Shown here one piece after another: positions 43,646 to 53,271 of a stretch of 64,000 bases of DNA. This DNA is from CFX2 sp014338005 (lineage in GTDB: Bacteria > Chloroflexota > Anaerolineae > Aggregatilineales > Phototrophicaceae): NCBI GenBank assembly GCA_030263555.1, contig SZPE01000009.1, positions 16,524-80,523 of the forward strand, in the 5' to 3' direction. Position 1 is the first letter of the stretch; each line of letters opens with the position of its first letter. Made by a program: the position numbers and the translations under genes. The notes under the pieces were generated by a model, which saw only the letters and a program-made list of their open reading frames with translations, made no database searches and had not been told where the DNA came from.

Positions 43646-44623
43646 TTAATCATCATCGTCGTCTAAAACAAGGTCTTCACCGACGAGGCTGGCACTGCTG
43701 ATGGCTTCATCCACCGCTTCGATCAGCTCGTCATCCTCAGCTTTTTGGGCATCGTCCGCCAGCGCGCTCAGGATACGCAGGGCATCCCTGCCGCCGATTT
43801 CGCCCAGCGACCAGATCGCCACTTCCTGCGTTTCCCGGTCGTTTCCCATTGCGAGCCGTCCCAACAGCGGCACAGCCTCGGTTATGCCGATTTCTCCTGC
43901 CGCCCTGGCCGCTTCGTAGCGGAGTTCGGCGTCCAGGCCGTTCATCTCGCGCAAAATCTGATCGTTCCATCGCTCATCGCAGCTTCGTCCCATCGCAAAA
44001 ACCGCGCTGATTTTCATCAACCGTTCCTGGCTGTGGTAGGCTTCCTCTATTGCATCAGGGACGATTTCATGGCTGCTGTTTGCGATTGCTTCCAACGCGC
44101 GCCGCCGCACGTTTAGATCTTCCTGCTCATCCGTCCACAGGTTGATGATGACCTCGTGCAGCTTTGTAGCCTGATCTTCCGACAGTTCGCCGTATTCTCC
44201 TAACAATACGAAACGACCAAGCGCAACCAGGGCTGCCGCACGCACCTCATTAGATTCGTCCCATTGGGCCAGTTCAATCAGCCGCGCCATCAATTCGGGT
44301 GATTCGTCTATCCACAGTGCCTCGACTGCTGCCGCGCGCACCTGCGCGTCCTCATCTTGCAGCCCCATCCGTCCAACAGCGGCGTAATCCAGTTCAAAGT
44401 CTGTCTCGCTGGCTTCTGCCAGTTCGCGCATCACTTTGCGGCGATACTCAGCCGATAAAGCCGACCACGCGGGTTGCAGTTTTTTGATCTCAGCCGCCGT
44501 TAGATCGGATAGGCCGTAATAGATGGCCGCCGCAACCGCGCCGGGTTCTTCGGCACGGAGCGCAGCCAACGTAACGTCCAGGGTCGGTTTTTCGACGGGT
44601 TTGGTATCGCGGTCAAAGTCCAT
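43646..44623 (-). CDS. HEAT-repeat protein
   Basis: The protein is 325 aa and acidic. At least five helix-pair repeats are visible: AQVRAAAVEALWIDESPEL, NEVRAAALVALGRFV, LNVRRRALEAIANSS, AELRYEAARAAGEIG and RETQEVAIWSLGEIGG. This is a HEAT/PBS-lyase-type scaffold, with an acidic tail ending in five Asp. No catalytic residues are visible. It begins 14 nt after rseP, so it is likely in the same transcript. Confidence 0.85.
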   Translation of the reverse strand: MDFDRDTKPVEKPTLDVTLAALRAEEPGAVAAAIYYGLSDLTAAEIKKLQPAWSALSAEYRRKVMRELAEASETDFELDYAAVGRMGLQDEDAQVRAAAVEALWIDESPELMARLIELAQWDESNEVRAAALVALGRFVLLGEYGELSEDQATKLHEVIINLWTDEQEDLNVRRRALEAIANSSHEIVPDAIEEAYHSQERLMKISAVFAMGRSCDERWNDQILREMNGLDAELRYEAARAAGEIGITEAVPLLGRLAMGNDRETQEVAIWSLGEIGGRDALRILSALADDAQKAEDDELIEAVDEAISSASLVGEDLVLDDDDD

Positions 44624-44637
44624 TTCCGCTCCTCAGT

Positions 44638-46083
44638 TTACCGGATAAGATTGGTGACCGGGTTCAGAACATCGTTCAAAATCACAATCGCGGACAGCGA
44701 GAGTAATAACACTAACCCAACCAGATGGATCAAACCTTCCCGTTCCGGCGCGACGGGGCGTCCGCGCACGATCTCAATCAGCACGAAAAGGATTCGTCCG
44801 CCGTCCAGCGCCGGCAGCGGCAGCAAATTAAAGAACCCCAGCGCCACGCTGATGACCGCGATGAAGTTGACAATAACTTCCGGTCGACCTTCTTCGATGC
44901 TTTGCTGCAAAGCAACCCCGCCGATCTGGCTTAAACCCACGATGCTGACCGGACGCGCTTCGTCTGCCGTCAGCGCCCCGCTGACCAGTTGGGCAGGAAT
45001 GCTGGCTGTCGTCGCTACCACAAAACCTACGCGCTCAAAACCATACTGGACTGCTTTATCGAACGGTTGGGCGACGCGGACTTCCTGGATGAAACCATCC
45101 CGGTAAATCAAACCGAAATCGGCATCTCCAAACGCCGGCCTGATGACGATACCCATCGCGCCCTGCCCTTCCGGCGGGTTCGTGCGCGGCGTCAGCGTCA
45201 CATCAAACGCCTCATCACCGCGCTGCAAGGAGATCGTGACTTCTTTTCCCGCGTTTTGTTGAGTCAATTCCTTAAAATGGTCGAGGCCGTTAATCGGCGC
45301 GCCGTTAAAAGCGGTCACAATATCTCCAGGCTGTATGCCAGCCCGGTCGGCGGGCGCGCCCGGCACAATTCCGGCAATCTGGGCATAACTGCCGGTTTCT
45401 GTCCGGGCAGTTTCAGACGCAGGGGTGAAGGTCAGCGTAAGCGGTTCTTTCTGCCCGCTGCGCTGAATGGTGATCGTGGCCGGCTGTCCGCCCATCGCCT
45501 GGAGGCGGCTGATAAAATCATCTGCATCATCGAAGGTCTGGCCGTTCAGTCTCAGGATAACGTCACCATCCTGCAAGCAGGCCTTCGCTAACGGCGAGCC
45601 GGCAGCGGCATGGATAACCTCAACGCTGCCGCCGATTGGTTCTGGCAAGCCGCTTAAGGCAACAAACATAAACAGCACAATCGCCGTCAGAAAGTTCGCC
45701 AGCGCGCCGGCAGAAAGGAAAACAATACGCTGGAAGGGCGTTGCTTCGCTGACCGACTTGGTGGTTTGAATATTAACGCGCGAAAGCGCCTCGTGGCGAT
45801 CATGTTCAACCGCCTCGTCATTCAGCGGCCTCACAATATCATCACCCAGAGGGCGCACAAACCCACCCAGCGGCAGCCAGTTTAAAGTAAACTCGGTTTC
45901 GCGCCAGGTAAACAGCCTGGTAATGCGCGGCGGAAAACCGATGCCAAATTCAAGCACCGTGATACCGGCCAGCTTCGCTGCAAGGAAATGGCCGATTTCA
46001 TGGATCAGGATCAGGGGTATCAGAACCAGGAAAAACGCGATAATGCCGGACAGCGGATCATTACCCAACAGGAAGTCAAACAT
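44638..46083 (-). CDS. rseP: Site-2 intramembrane zinc protease RseP
   Basis: The protein is 481 aa with TGAGGA upstream of the start. The zinc-binding HEIGH sits at residues 28-32 in the first transmembrane helix, and the third ligand motif NLLPLPALDGGR is near the C-terminus. Two PDZ domains lie between (GSPLAKACLQDGDVILRLNG and GAPADRAGIQPGDIVTAFNG). It cleaves transmembrane regulators such as anti-sigma factors or signal peptides. Neighbours are the mevalonate-type decarboxylase upstream and a HEAT-repeat protein downstream. Confidence 0.95.
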   Translation of the reverse strand: MFDFLLGNDPLSGIIAFFLVLIPLILIHEIGHFLAAKLAGITVLEFGIGFPPRITRLFTWRETEFTLNWLPLGGFVRPLGDDIVRPLNDEAVEHDRHEALSRVNIQTTKSVSEATPFQRIVFLSAGALANFLTAIVLFMFVALSGLPEPIGGSVEVIHAAAGSPLAKACLQDGDVILRLNGQTFDDADDFISRLQAMGGQPATITIQRSGQKEPLTLTFTPASETARTETGSYAQIAGIVPGAPADRAGIQPGDIVTAFNGAPINGLDHFKELTQQNAGKEVTISLQRGDEAFDVTLTPRTNPPEGQGAMGIVIRPAFGDADFGLIYRDGFIQEVRVAQPFDKAVQYGFERVGFVVATTASIPAQLVSGALTADEARPVSIVGLSQIGGVALQQSIEEGRPEVIVNFIAVISVALGFFNLLPLPALDGGRILFVLIEIVRGRPVAPEREGLIHLVGLVLLLSLSAIVILNDVLNPVTNLIR

Positions 46084-46184
46084 TAATGGAATTCCTCACA
46101 GCGAGGCGCTCGCTTAGACAATCTTGCTTTTTAAATTATACGGGCGTCTGCTTTGGATAAGCAAGATACGGAATATAACGCTCA

Positions 46185-47174
46185 TTAACCGTTCACATCC
46201 ACCAGGGCTGCCGGGCCGCCGGGCAGCGCAGCGCGCACATCCACCACACCTGACAGAGCAGATAGTTCCTGCCTTACCTGTTCGGCATCATTTTTTACGC
46301 AAATACAATGGATATTCGGCCCGGCATCCAGGGTATAACAAACCTTCAGCCCATCGGCACGCCACTGCCGGACCCGCGCCATCACCTCCAGCGTCGGCGG
46401 AAGCCAGTAAAACAGCGGCGGTCGGCTGGTCATCATCACGGCGTGCATCAGGTTGCTGTCGTGTTCGACCACTTCCGCGAAACGCTTAAAATCGCGGGAC
46501 AGAATGGCCGTTTTACAGGCAGCCAATCGCTCCGCAGCCCCGGCCACCCGCGCAGCCTGGAGGTCGCTGGTATTGGCCGAGCGGTGTCCCTCTTGCGAAA
46601 CAACCGTTTTATGTTCGCTGCTCACCACCGCAATGATGTCCACAAGGTCCCAGTGATCCGGCGGCGCGAAACTTTCGGCAAACGATTCATCATGCGACTG
46701 GCCGGTAAACCATTCAACGAAACCACCTGGGATCGAACGCGCTGCCGACCCTGACCCCAAGCGCGCCAGCGTGGAGAGCGCGCGTTCCGAAAGCTGAATC
46801 CCGGCTGCCGAAACCGCCGCCAGGGTGAGCGCCGCAAAGGACGAAGCCGACGACGCAATACCCGCGCCCATCGGAAAGTTATTGAACGATTCAATCTGTG
46901 CCGAGCCGGTTATGTTCAGCCGCGCGCGCAGGATATTAAGAAATGCCGAAACCCGCCTGAACGCCGTTCCTGTATCCGGCTGCCTGTTCAAAATCAGGCG
47001 GTCAGCATTCGGTTCAAAAAGCCAGGTAACGGTCGTTTGTGTATATAACCCATCCAGGTTCATACTTAAAGAGGGATTCGCCGGCAGCCGCAGATTATCG
47101 TCCGCATTCCCCCAGTATTTGATGAAGGCGATATTCGGGTGTGCGCGGGCCGTGGCGGAATGTGTCTCGCTCAT
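46185..47174 (-). CDS. mvaD: Mevalonate (di)phosphate decarboxylase of the GHMP family
   Basis: The protein is 329 aa from the ATG at 47174; the open frame to 47519 would run antisense into the divergent prenyltransferase gene and is rejected. Features are HPNIAFIKYWGN, LPANPSLSMNLDGLYT, the GHMP motif FPMGAGIASSASSFAAL, GSGSAARSIPGGF and the catalytic Asp in LDAGPN. Residue 23 is Asn where the usual IKYWGK has Lys. With isopentenyl phosphate kinase nearby it may act on mevalonate 5-phosphate rather than the diphosphate; sequence alone does not decide this. Confidence 0.88.
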   Translation of the reverse strand: MSETHSATARAHPNIAFIKYWGNADDNLRLPANPSLSMNLDGLYTQTTVTWLFEPNADRLILNRQPDTGTAFRRVSAFLNILRARLNITGSAQIESFNNFPMGAGIASSASSFAALTLAAVSAAGIQLSERALSTLARLGSGSAARSIPGGFVEWFTGQSHDESFAESFAPPDHWDLVDIIAVVSSEHKTVVSQEGHRSANTSDLQAARVAGAAERLAACKTAILSRDFKRFAEVVEHDSNLMHAVMMTSRPPLFYWLPPTLEVMARVRQWRADGLKVCYTLDAGPNIHCICVKNDAEQVRQELSALSGVVDVRAALPGGPAALVDVNG

Positions 47175-47273
47175 AGGTTGGTATATCCCTTCTGGCTCCG
47201 GTTCAGGGGTGGAGCATCGCCGGGTCTTGATTATAATTAGAATTTGTATTGCTCCCAATCGAAGGAGTACGCT

Positions 47274-48167
47274 TTGCGAGCCTTGACGGGTTTGCTCAAA
47301 ACCATGCGTCCCAAGCAGTGGACGAAAAATATCATCATTTACGCCGGCCTGGTTTTCGACGGTCAACTGTTCGACCGTGAGCCTTTTTTGCGTGTCACCC
47401 TCAGTTTTGTCCTGCTCTGTCTGGCGGCCAGCGCCATTTACATTGTCAACGATCTGGTTGATATCGAACGCGACCGCCAGCACCCCAAAAAGCGGAACCG
47501 TCCGCTTCCATCCGGCCAACTGCCCCGTTCTTTAGCGACGACCGCAGCCATTTTGATACCCGTGTTTTCCGTCGGCGTGGCGCTGCTCTACAGCCCGCGT
47601 TATGCAGCAGTCCTGGCGGTGTACATTGCCTTGCATATCGCCTACTCGCTCATACTCAAACATATTGTCCTGATAGATATTCTCACCATCACAGCCGGAT
47701 ATGTTTTGCGCGTGGCCGGGGGTGTCCTGGTAATTGAGGTAGCGCGGTTTTCGCCCTGGTTGTACACCTGTACGGCACTGCTGGCGCTGTTTTTGGCAAT
47801 CGGCAAGCGCCGCCAGGAGCTTCTATCGTTGGGGGACAACGCTACCAACACACGCCCGATTTTCGATCATTATAACCTGCCGCTGCTGGACGATATGCTC
47901 CGTATTGTCACCACCAGCACGCTGATGGCCTATATTTTATACACCATCGAAGCGCCATCCATCCTGCTGGCCGGAAATAACCTGGCGATGATAACCGTGC
48001 CTTTTGTCCTGTACGGGCTGTTCCGCTACCTGTACCTCATCCACGTCAAAGGGGAAGGCAGCGCCCCGGATGAAGTCGTGCTGAAAGATCGGCCGTTGCA
48101 GATCGCGCTCTTGTTGTGGGGACTGTCATTCGTTTTTATCCTTTATGTACCCAGAAGCCTTTCCTGA
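47274..48167 (+). CDS. UbiA-superfamily prenyltransferase (decaprenyl-phosphate phosphoribosyltransferase-like)
   Basis: The protein is 297 aa from a TTG at 47274 with GAAGGAG 6 nt upstream; the frame extends to 47244 but the ribosome site decides the start. About eight membrane helices. MRPKQWTKNIIIYAG and the first Asp-rich motif NDLVDIERDRQHPKKRNRPLPSG are of the subfamily related to mycobacterial Rv3806c, which transfers phosphoribose to a polyprenyl phosphate. It overlaps the mevalonate kinase gene by 23 nt, linking polyprenol use with precursor supply. Confidence 0.85.
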   Translation: MRALTGLLKTMRPKQWTKNIIIYAGLVFDGQLFDREPFLRVTLSFVLLCLAASAIYIVNDLVDIERDRQHPKKRNRPLPSGQLPRSLATTAAILIPVFSVGVALLYSPRYAAVLAVYIALHIAYSLILKHIVLIDILTITAGYVLRVAGGVLVIEVARFSPWLYTCTALLALFLAIGKRRQELLSLGDNATNTRPIFDHYNLPLLDDMLRIVTTSTLMAYILYTIEAPSILLAGNNLAMITVPFVLYGLFRYLYLIHVKGEGSAPDEVVLKDRPLQIALLLWGLSFVFILYVPRSLS

Positions 48168-49119
48168 ATCCGTAGTTTTTACCGCCAGCGCCCCGGCAAA
48201 AGTGATTTTGTGTGGGGAACATGCGGTCGTTTATAACCAGCCGGCCATTGCCATCCCGGTTTCCGACCTGCGCGTTACAGTTCGGATTCAACGTCACCAG
48301 AGCGGCGCGCCGGGTTTGCGCCTGATCGCCGGCGACCTGGAGCGTTTCCTGCCTTCTAACGTCAGCTTCCACGAAGAGCAGGCGGTCACGGATGCGCTGG
48401 AACTGACCGTTCGCCTGGTTCTCGAAACGCTTAAATGCTCGCTGCCCGGCCTGACCGCCACGATAGAGTCTCAAATCCCGGTCGCCAGCGGCCTGGGCAG
48501 CGGCGCGGCAGTTTCTGCTGCCCTGGGGCGGGCGTTGAGCGCCGCGTTAGGAAACCCTTTGGATAACCCCACCCTGAATACGATTGTCTACGAGGTTGAA
48601 AAAATTCATCATGGCACACCCAGCGGCATTGATAACACGGTGATCGTATACGAACAGCCGATCTTTTTTGTGCGAAATCATCCTATCCAGACTTTTACAG
48701 CCGCCGCACCCTTCACGCTGTTGATTGCCGATACTGGACGCGGGGCGTTAACAAAAGTCGCGGTCGGTGACGTGCGTCGCCTGTATGAGACGGAGCCAGA
48801 ACGAATCAAACCTATTTTAAGTGCAATAGGCGATCTGGTCACTCTGGCTCGCGGCGCAATCGAGAACGGTGATTTGACCCGGCTTGGCGCGCTGATGACA
48901 CAAAATCATGCTTATCTTCAGCAGCTTACCGTCTCATCCGACGAACTCGATCAACTGGTGAGGGCGGCGCTGGATGCCGGCGCGTTGGGCGCAAAACTTT
49001 CTGGCGGCGGGCGCGGCGGCAACATGATCGCGCTGGTTATGCCCGAAAATAAATCAGCCGTGAGGGCGGCGCTGGTTCGCTCCGGCGCAAAATACGTATA
49101 CGAAACGCTGGTAGGGTAA
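48145..49119 (+). CDS. mvk: Mevalonate kinase
   Basis: The protein is 324 aa. It phosphorylates mevalonate. GHMP motifs: APAKVILCGEHAVVYNQPAIAIP (motif 1), PVASGLGSGAAVSAALG (motif 2), HHGTPSGIDNTVI (with the catalytic Asp) and KLSGGGRGGNMIAL (motif 3). It begins inside the end of the prenyltransferase gene (23-nt overlap) with no own ribosome site, so translational coupling is likely. The isopentenyl phosphate kinase gene follows 6 nt later. Confidence 0.95.
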   Translation: MYPEAFPESVVFTASAPAKVILCGEHAVVYNQPAIAIPVSDLRVTVRIQRHQSGAPGLRLIAGDLERFLPSNVSFHEEQAVTDALELTVRLVLETLKCSLPGLTATIESQIPVASGLGSGAAVSAALGRALSAALGNPLDNPTLNTIVYEVEKIHHGTPSGIDNTVIVYEQPIFFVRNHPIQTFTAAAPFTLLIADTGRGALTKVAVGDVRRLYETEPERIKPILSAIGDLVTLARGAIENGDLTRLGALMTQNHAYLQQLTVSSDELDQLVRAALDAGALGAKLSGGGRGGNMIALVMPENKSAVRAALVRSGAKYVYETLVG

Positions 49120-49125
49120 CCAATA

Positions 49126-49917
49126 ATGCTGACCTTTATTAAACTCGGCGGGTCGCTTATCACCGACAAGCGCGTTGAAGCGGCTTTCCGGCAGGAAACG
49201 GCTTCCCGGCTGGCGCGCGAAATCGCCGAAGCTCAACAGCAGAATGAAGGCCTGCGTTTGCTCATCGGGCATGGCAGCGGTTCGTTCGGTCATTTTGCCG
49301 CCACCCAGTACGACACCATTCACGGCGTCCGCACGCCCGACGAGTGGCGGGCCTTCGCCCGTGTCGCAACGGTGGCCGCCGAACTGAATTATCTGATGGC
49401 AGACACACTCCAGACAGCGGGCGTCCCGGTATGGCGCATTCAGCCATCCGCTTCGGCCTTAAGCCGTGATGGGGCGCTCGTCAGCATGGCGCTGGCTCCT
49501 ATCCGTCACGCGCTCTCAAACAGCATCGTGCCGCTGGTTTACGGTGATGTCTCGTTGGACGAGGTTCGGGGCGGAACGATCATTTCAACCGAAACCATCT
49601 TCTTTTACCTCGCCCAACACCTGCCCGTCGAGCGCATCCTGCTGTTGGGGGAATTCGAAGGGGTATTGGATACTGACGGCGTGATTATCCCGGTTATCAC
49701 AAGCCGGAATTTTGATGCGGTCGCCCATGCTCTGGGCGGCTCGGCGGGGACGGATGTCACCGGCGGCATGAAAACCAAAGTGCGCGATATGCTTTCCCTG
49801 GCACAGCAGATCGAGGGATTGCAGATACGGGTGATGGATGGCCGGCAGCCCGGCCTGTTAAGGGAGACTCTGCTCGGCAGCGCGCAGCCTGGCACGCTCA
49901 TCACAAGCGGCGGTTAA
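49126..49917 (+). CDS. ipk: Isopentenyl phosphate kinase
   Basis: The protein is 263 aa. It converts isopentenyl phosphate to IPP. The amino acid kinase fold shows IKLGGSLITDK and the family-specific GHGSGSFGH, whose second histidine is the substrate/catalytic residue; VPLVYGDVSLDE, TIISTE and GVTGGMKTK-like DVTGGMKTKV follow. Together with mevalonate kinase and the decarboxylase it makes the last step of the alternative mevalonate route. Its 3' end overlaps the convergent permease gene by 17 nt. Confidence 0.94.
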   Translation: MLTFIKLGGSLITDKRVEAAFRQETASRLAREIAEAQQQNEGLRLLIGHGSGSFGHFAATQYDTIHGVRTPDEWRAFARVATVAAELNYLMADTLQTAGVPVWRIQPSASALSRDGALVSMALAPIRHALSNSIVPLVYGDVSLDEVRGGTIISTETIFFYLAQHLPVERILLLGEFEGVLDTDGVIIPVITSRNFDAVAHALGGSAGTDVTGGMKTKVRDMLSLAQQIEGLQIRVMDGRQPGLLRETLLGSAQPGTLITSGG

Positions 49918-50674
49918 TACCTGATGCCAGGTGATTAACCGCCATGACGACGAGGGTGATGGCGATTCCCGGCGCGAGGCTCATCCAGGGGGCAGCGCGC
50001 AGAACAGCTCGCCCATCCGCCAGCATGACCCCCCAATCTGGCACGCCCGGCGCGCCCCCAAGCCCCAGAAAGCTGAGAGCTGCGCTGTTTAACAGATTAT
50101 AGCTGAACATCACACCGGCATAAGCCGTGATCGTCGGCTGGATATTAGGCAGGATATGGCGCAGAAAAATATGGCGGCTGTCTGCCCCCATCACCAGCGC
50201 CGCCTCGATATAAAGCGCCGGATGCACTGTGATTACCGCCGAACGCACGATGCTCGCATATGCGCCAACCTGAGACAGCCCGGCGGCCAATGCCAGAGGA
50301 ACCGCCCCCGTCCCAAGCAGCGTCAGGATAATCAGCGCCAGCAGCAAACTCGGAAAAGCCAGCAGTGCGTTGATGAACGACAGCACCATGCGCTCAAACC
50401 ATCCCCCGGCTGCTGAAGCCACCAGCCCTAGACACAACCCGGCCAGAACGGTCGTGGTGGTGGCAAAAATGGTTATCGCCAATGTGCGCTGCCCGCCATA
50501 GAGCAGCCGGCTGAAAACATCGCGGCCAAAAGCGTCCGTGCCAAAAGGATGCTCCACGCCGGGCGGCTGCATCATTTGATCGGGGGCGGTCTGCATGGGA
50601 TCGTAGGGCGCGATCTGGGGCGCAAAAATCAGGGCGGCAGCCATCAGGCCCAGCAGTATCAAAGTCCACTTCAT
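49901..50674 (-). CDS. Oligopeptide/nickel-type ABC transporter permease (DppC-like)
   Basis: The protein is 257 aa with about five membrane helices. N-terminal APQIAPYDPMQT and HPFGTDAFGRDVFSRLLYGGQ are the DppC/OppC signature, and the cytoplasmic EAA loop is EAALVMGADSRHIFLRHILPN. It overlaps the partner permease gene by 4 nt. No ATPase genes of this transporter are encoded within the window downstream, so ATPases must come from elsewhere. Confidence 0.92.
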   Translation of the reverse strand: MKWTLILLGLMAAALIFAPQIAPYDPMQTAPDQMMQPPGVEHPFGTDAFGRDVFSRLLYGGQRTLAITIFATTTTVLAGLCLGLVASAAGGWFERMVLSFINALLAFPSLLLALIILTLLGTGAVPLALAAGLSQVGAYASIVRSAVITVHPALYIEAALVMGADSRHIFLRHILPNIQPTITAYAGVMFSYNLLNSAALSFLGLGGAPGVPDWGVMLADGRAVLRAAPWMSLAPGIAITLVVMAVNHLASGINRRL

Positions 50675-51585
50675 ACGCGCGCTGCTATCCGGGGGTCAAA
50701 CCAGGCGTAGAGTATGTCTGCTGCCATATTCAGGAGCGTATAGGCAGCCGCCGTAAGCGCGGTAATTCCCTGAACGACCGGGTAATCCTGCTGGAGGGTG
50801 CTGTCCAGCAGCAGGCGTCCCAGGCCGGGGCGCACGAACAGGCTCTCGGTGATAACCGCCCCGCCCAGCAGGAAGCCGGTTTGCAGCGCGATTACGGTGA
50901 TAACCGGCAGCAGCCCAACCCGCAGCACATGACGGCGCAGCACAAGCGCCTCCGGCAGCCCTTTTGATCGCGCAGTGCGGACGAAATCCGCATTGAGGTT
51001 TTCGCGCACGCTGGTTTCAACCGCGCGCCCGATTCCGCCGCCGGTGTGAAATCCCAACACGGCCACCGGCAGGATGAGTCCCGGCAGGCCATCCTCACCG
51101 GCGGACGGCAGCAGCCTCATCTGCACGGCGAACAACCAGATCGCCAGCGTTCCCGTCCAGTATATCGGCATGCTTAATGCAACGTTGATTATTATCCGCG
51201 CCGCCGGCGAAAAAAAGGAGTTTATCCCGCCCACGATCCCCAGGCTTAACCCCAGGACGCAGCCGGCCAGCAGCGCCCCACCCGCCAGATGTAAAGTCGG
51301 CCCAAGCCGTTGGAAAATAAGATCGGTGACGGCTTGGCCGTCGAACAGGGAGTAGCCTAAATCACCCTGTACGAATCGCAGCCAGTAGCGCCCATACTGC
51401 ACCGGCCAGGGAGCATCCAACCCCTGCTGCGCCCGCCGTCCGGCGATAACCTCCGCGCTCGCGCCGCTTTGAATGAGCTGCGCTTGAACGGCATCCCCCG
51501 GCAGCAGCCGCAGCGCAAAAAAAACGAGCGTCACGGCCAGCCAGACCGTAAACAGCGCAGAAAAAACACGCCCAACCAGCCGCAT
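50671..51585 (-). CDS. Oligopeptide/nickel-type ABC transporter permease (DppB-like)
   Basis: The protein is 304 aa. DppB-type features are VTLVFFALRLLPGDAV, QYGRYWLRFVQGDLGYSL and the EAA loop VRTARSKGLPEALVLRRHVLR, ending in a hydrophobic helix and DPRIAARV. It lies 5 nt after the binding-protein gene and overlaps the DppC-like gene by 4 nt. Confidence 0.93.
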   Translation of the reverse strand: MRLVGRVFSALFTVWLAVTLVFFALRLLPGDAVQAQLIQSGASAEVIAGRRAQQGLDAPWPVQYGRYWLRFVQGDLGYSLFDGQAVTDLIFQRLGPTLHLAGGALLAGCVLGLSLGIVGGINSFFSPAARIIINVALSMPIYWTGTLAIWLFAVQMRLLPSAGEDGLPGLILPVAVLGFHTGGGIGRAVETSVRENLNADFVRTARSKGLPEALVLRRHVLRVGLLPVITVIALQTGFLLGGAVITESLFVRPGLGRLLLDSTLQQDYPVVQGITALTAAAYTLLNMAADILYAWFDPRIAARV

Positions 51586-51590
51586 AATCG

Positions 51591-53183
51591 TTAGCTGTCG
51601 GTCGCCGTCACAGCGTTCAAAAGGGGAAACCAGCCGTAGGAGTCAAAGGTTAGACCTTTCAGCGCGGCGCTGGCGGCGTTGAGGTTCACGTAATCCCGAA
51701 TCGGCAAAATCAGCGCCTCGTCCATAATGATGCGCTGTGCCTGCGCGTACAGGCTTCGCCGGGTGTTCGGGTCGCCGGCCCGCGCTGCTTCGCGCAGGAT
51801 GTTGTCAAGGTCAGGATTGCTGTATCCCGTCCAGTTGTCGGGGCTGTCGCCGAGGAAATACTGGTTCAAAAAAACCGGGTCAAGGCCGAAGCTGTAAAAT
51901 GCCACCAGATTGTACTGGCCTTCTTTGACCCGTTCCAACAGCGCGCTGCGTGTCGGCACCGGTTCCAGGACGGCGCGCACGCCGATAGCACGCCATTGAT
52001 CCTGCAATAACTGGGCGACTTCCGGGATTAATCCCCAGGGCGGCACGATAATGGTTACTTCCAGCTCAACACCGCCGACATCGAGATAACCGTTATTGTT
52101 GCTGTCCTGGAAACCAGCCGAAGACAGAAGGGCCTGAGCCTGTCCGGTGTCCTGGGCATACAGGCCGATCATCTCGCGGCTGTAAAACAGCGTGTTGGCC
52201 GAAAGCGGCCCCCAGGCGACCGGAGAAAATCGCTGGAACACGGTGTCAATGATGGTGTTCCGGTTTGCGCCGAACAAAAGCGCCTGCCGCACGATGCGGT
52301 TATCGGTCGGAAAACGCCGCGTGTTCATAAGAAATTGGAGCGGCTGCCCCGGTATCGTCACCGGTAAAAGCTGGATGGCGCTGTTGGCAGTTAACGCCCT
52401 GGCATCGGTCGGCAGCAGTTCGCCCATGATCTGCACCGCGCCGCTTTCGATGGCTGCCGCGCGGGTGGGTGCATCGGTAAAAAATCGAAATTCAATCATC
52501 TCGATATTACCGGTTTGATAAAACGCCGGCCCCCATTGGTAATCCGGGCTGCGCTGAAGCACGATGCGGTCGCCCGGTACGTATTCGACAAAACGAAACG
52601 GCCCTGTACCAACCTGATGAAACTGGTAGCGGCTGGTCGAGTATTCCGCCAGGGCCGCCGGGCTGGCGATACCCAGATAAACCTGGCTTAACGAGTCTAA
52701 CAGCGGGCTGTACGGCTCGGCAAGTTTAAGCTGGATGGTGTATTCGTCCACTATCTCGTAGCCGGTATATGGCCCCAGCAAAAAAACAGCTTTTTGAGAG
52801 GCGGTGGCCGGGTCAACGATGCGATCAAGGTTGGCGGCAACTGCCTGTGCATTAAACGGCGTGCCGTCATGGAACGTGACGCCCTGGCGTAGTTTGAAGG
52901 TATAGGTCAGACCATCATCACTGACCACCCATTCGACGGCCAGGCCGGGGACAATAGCGGCGGTGGCCGGGTCGTGGTAGACCAGCGTATCGTAAACCTG
53001 CCGCAGCGGGATGCCGAGTTCGGACGAACTGTTGATGTGCGGGTCAATGCCGCTGGGTTGCAGCGTTAAGCCGTAAATCAAGCGTCTGTCCGATCTGGCC
53101 TGCGACCGGGAACTGTCACCCCCGCAGGCGGCCATCATCAATACCAGAACAAACCAACCCAGCAGCCCCAATACCAGCCGCAT
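51591..53183 (-). CDS. Peptide/nickel-type ABC transporter substrate-binding lipoprotein
   Basis: The protein is about 530 aa from the ATG at 53183, with AAGG a short way upstream; an ATG at 53198 lacks a ribosome site. The lipobox is LMMAACGG. The SBP_bac_5 fold is shown by LIYGLTLQPSGIDPHINSS, LRQGVTFHDGTPFNAQAV and AQRIIMDEALILPIRDYVN. It captures peptides or similar solutes outside the membrane and feeds the two permeases downstream. Confidence 0.92.
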   Translation of the reverse strand: MRLVLGLLGWFVLVLMMAACGGDSSRSQARSDRRLIYGLTLQPSGIDPHINSSSELGIPLRQVYDTLVYHDPATAAIVPGLAVEWVVSDDGLTYTFKLRQGVTFHDGTPFNAQAVAANLDRIVDPATASQKAVFLLGPYTGYEIVDEYTIQLKLAEPYSPLLDSLSQVYLGIASPAALAEYSTSRYQFHQVGTGPFRFVEYVPGDRIVLQRSPDYQWGPAFYQTGNIEMIEFRFFTDAPTRAAAIESGAVQIMGELLPTDARALTANSAIQLLPVTIPGQPLQFLMNTRRFPTDNRIVRQALLFGANRNTIIDTVFQRFSPVAWGPLSANTLFYSREMIGLYAQDTGQAQALLSSAGFQDSNNNGYLDVGGVELEVTIIVPPWGLIPEVAQLLQDQWRAIGVRAVLEPVPTRSALLERVKEGQYNLVAFYSFGLDPVFLNQYFLGDSPDNWTGYSNPDLDNILREAARAGDPNTRRSLYAQAQRIIMDEALILPIRDYVNLNAASAALKGLTFDSYGWFPLLNAVTATDS

Positions 53184-53271
53184 ACTGTGCCTTTCCATGA
53201 GGAGAACTATGCGCTACGATTCAAGTTGAAAGTATAGCGCAGCGACCGTAAGCAAAACAGGTTATTTCGTT

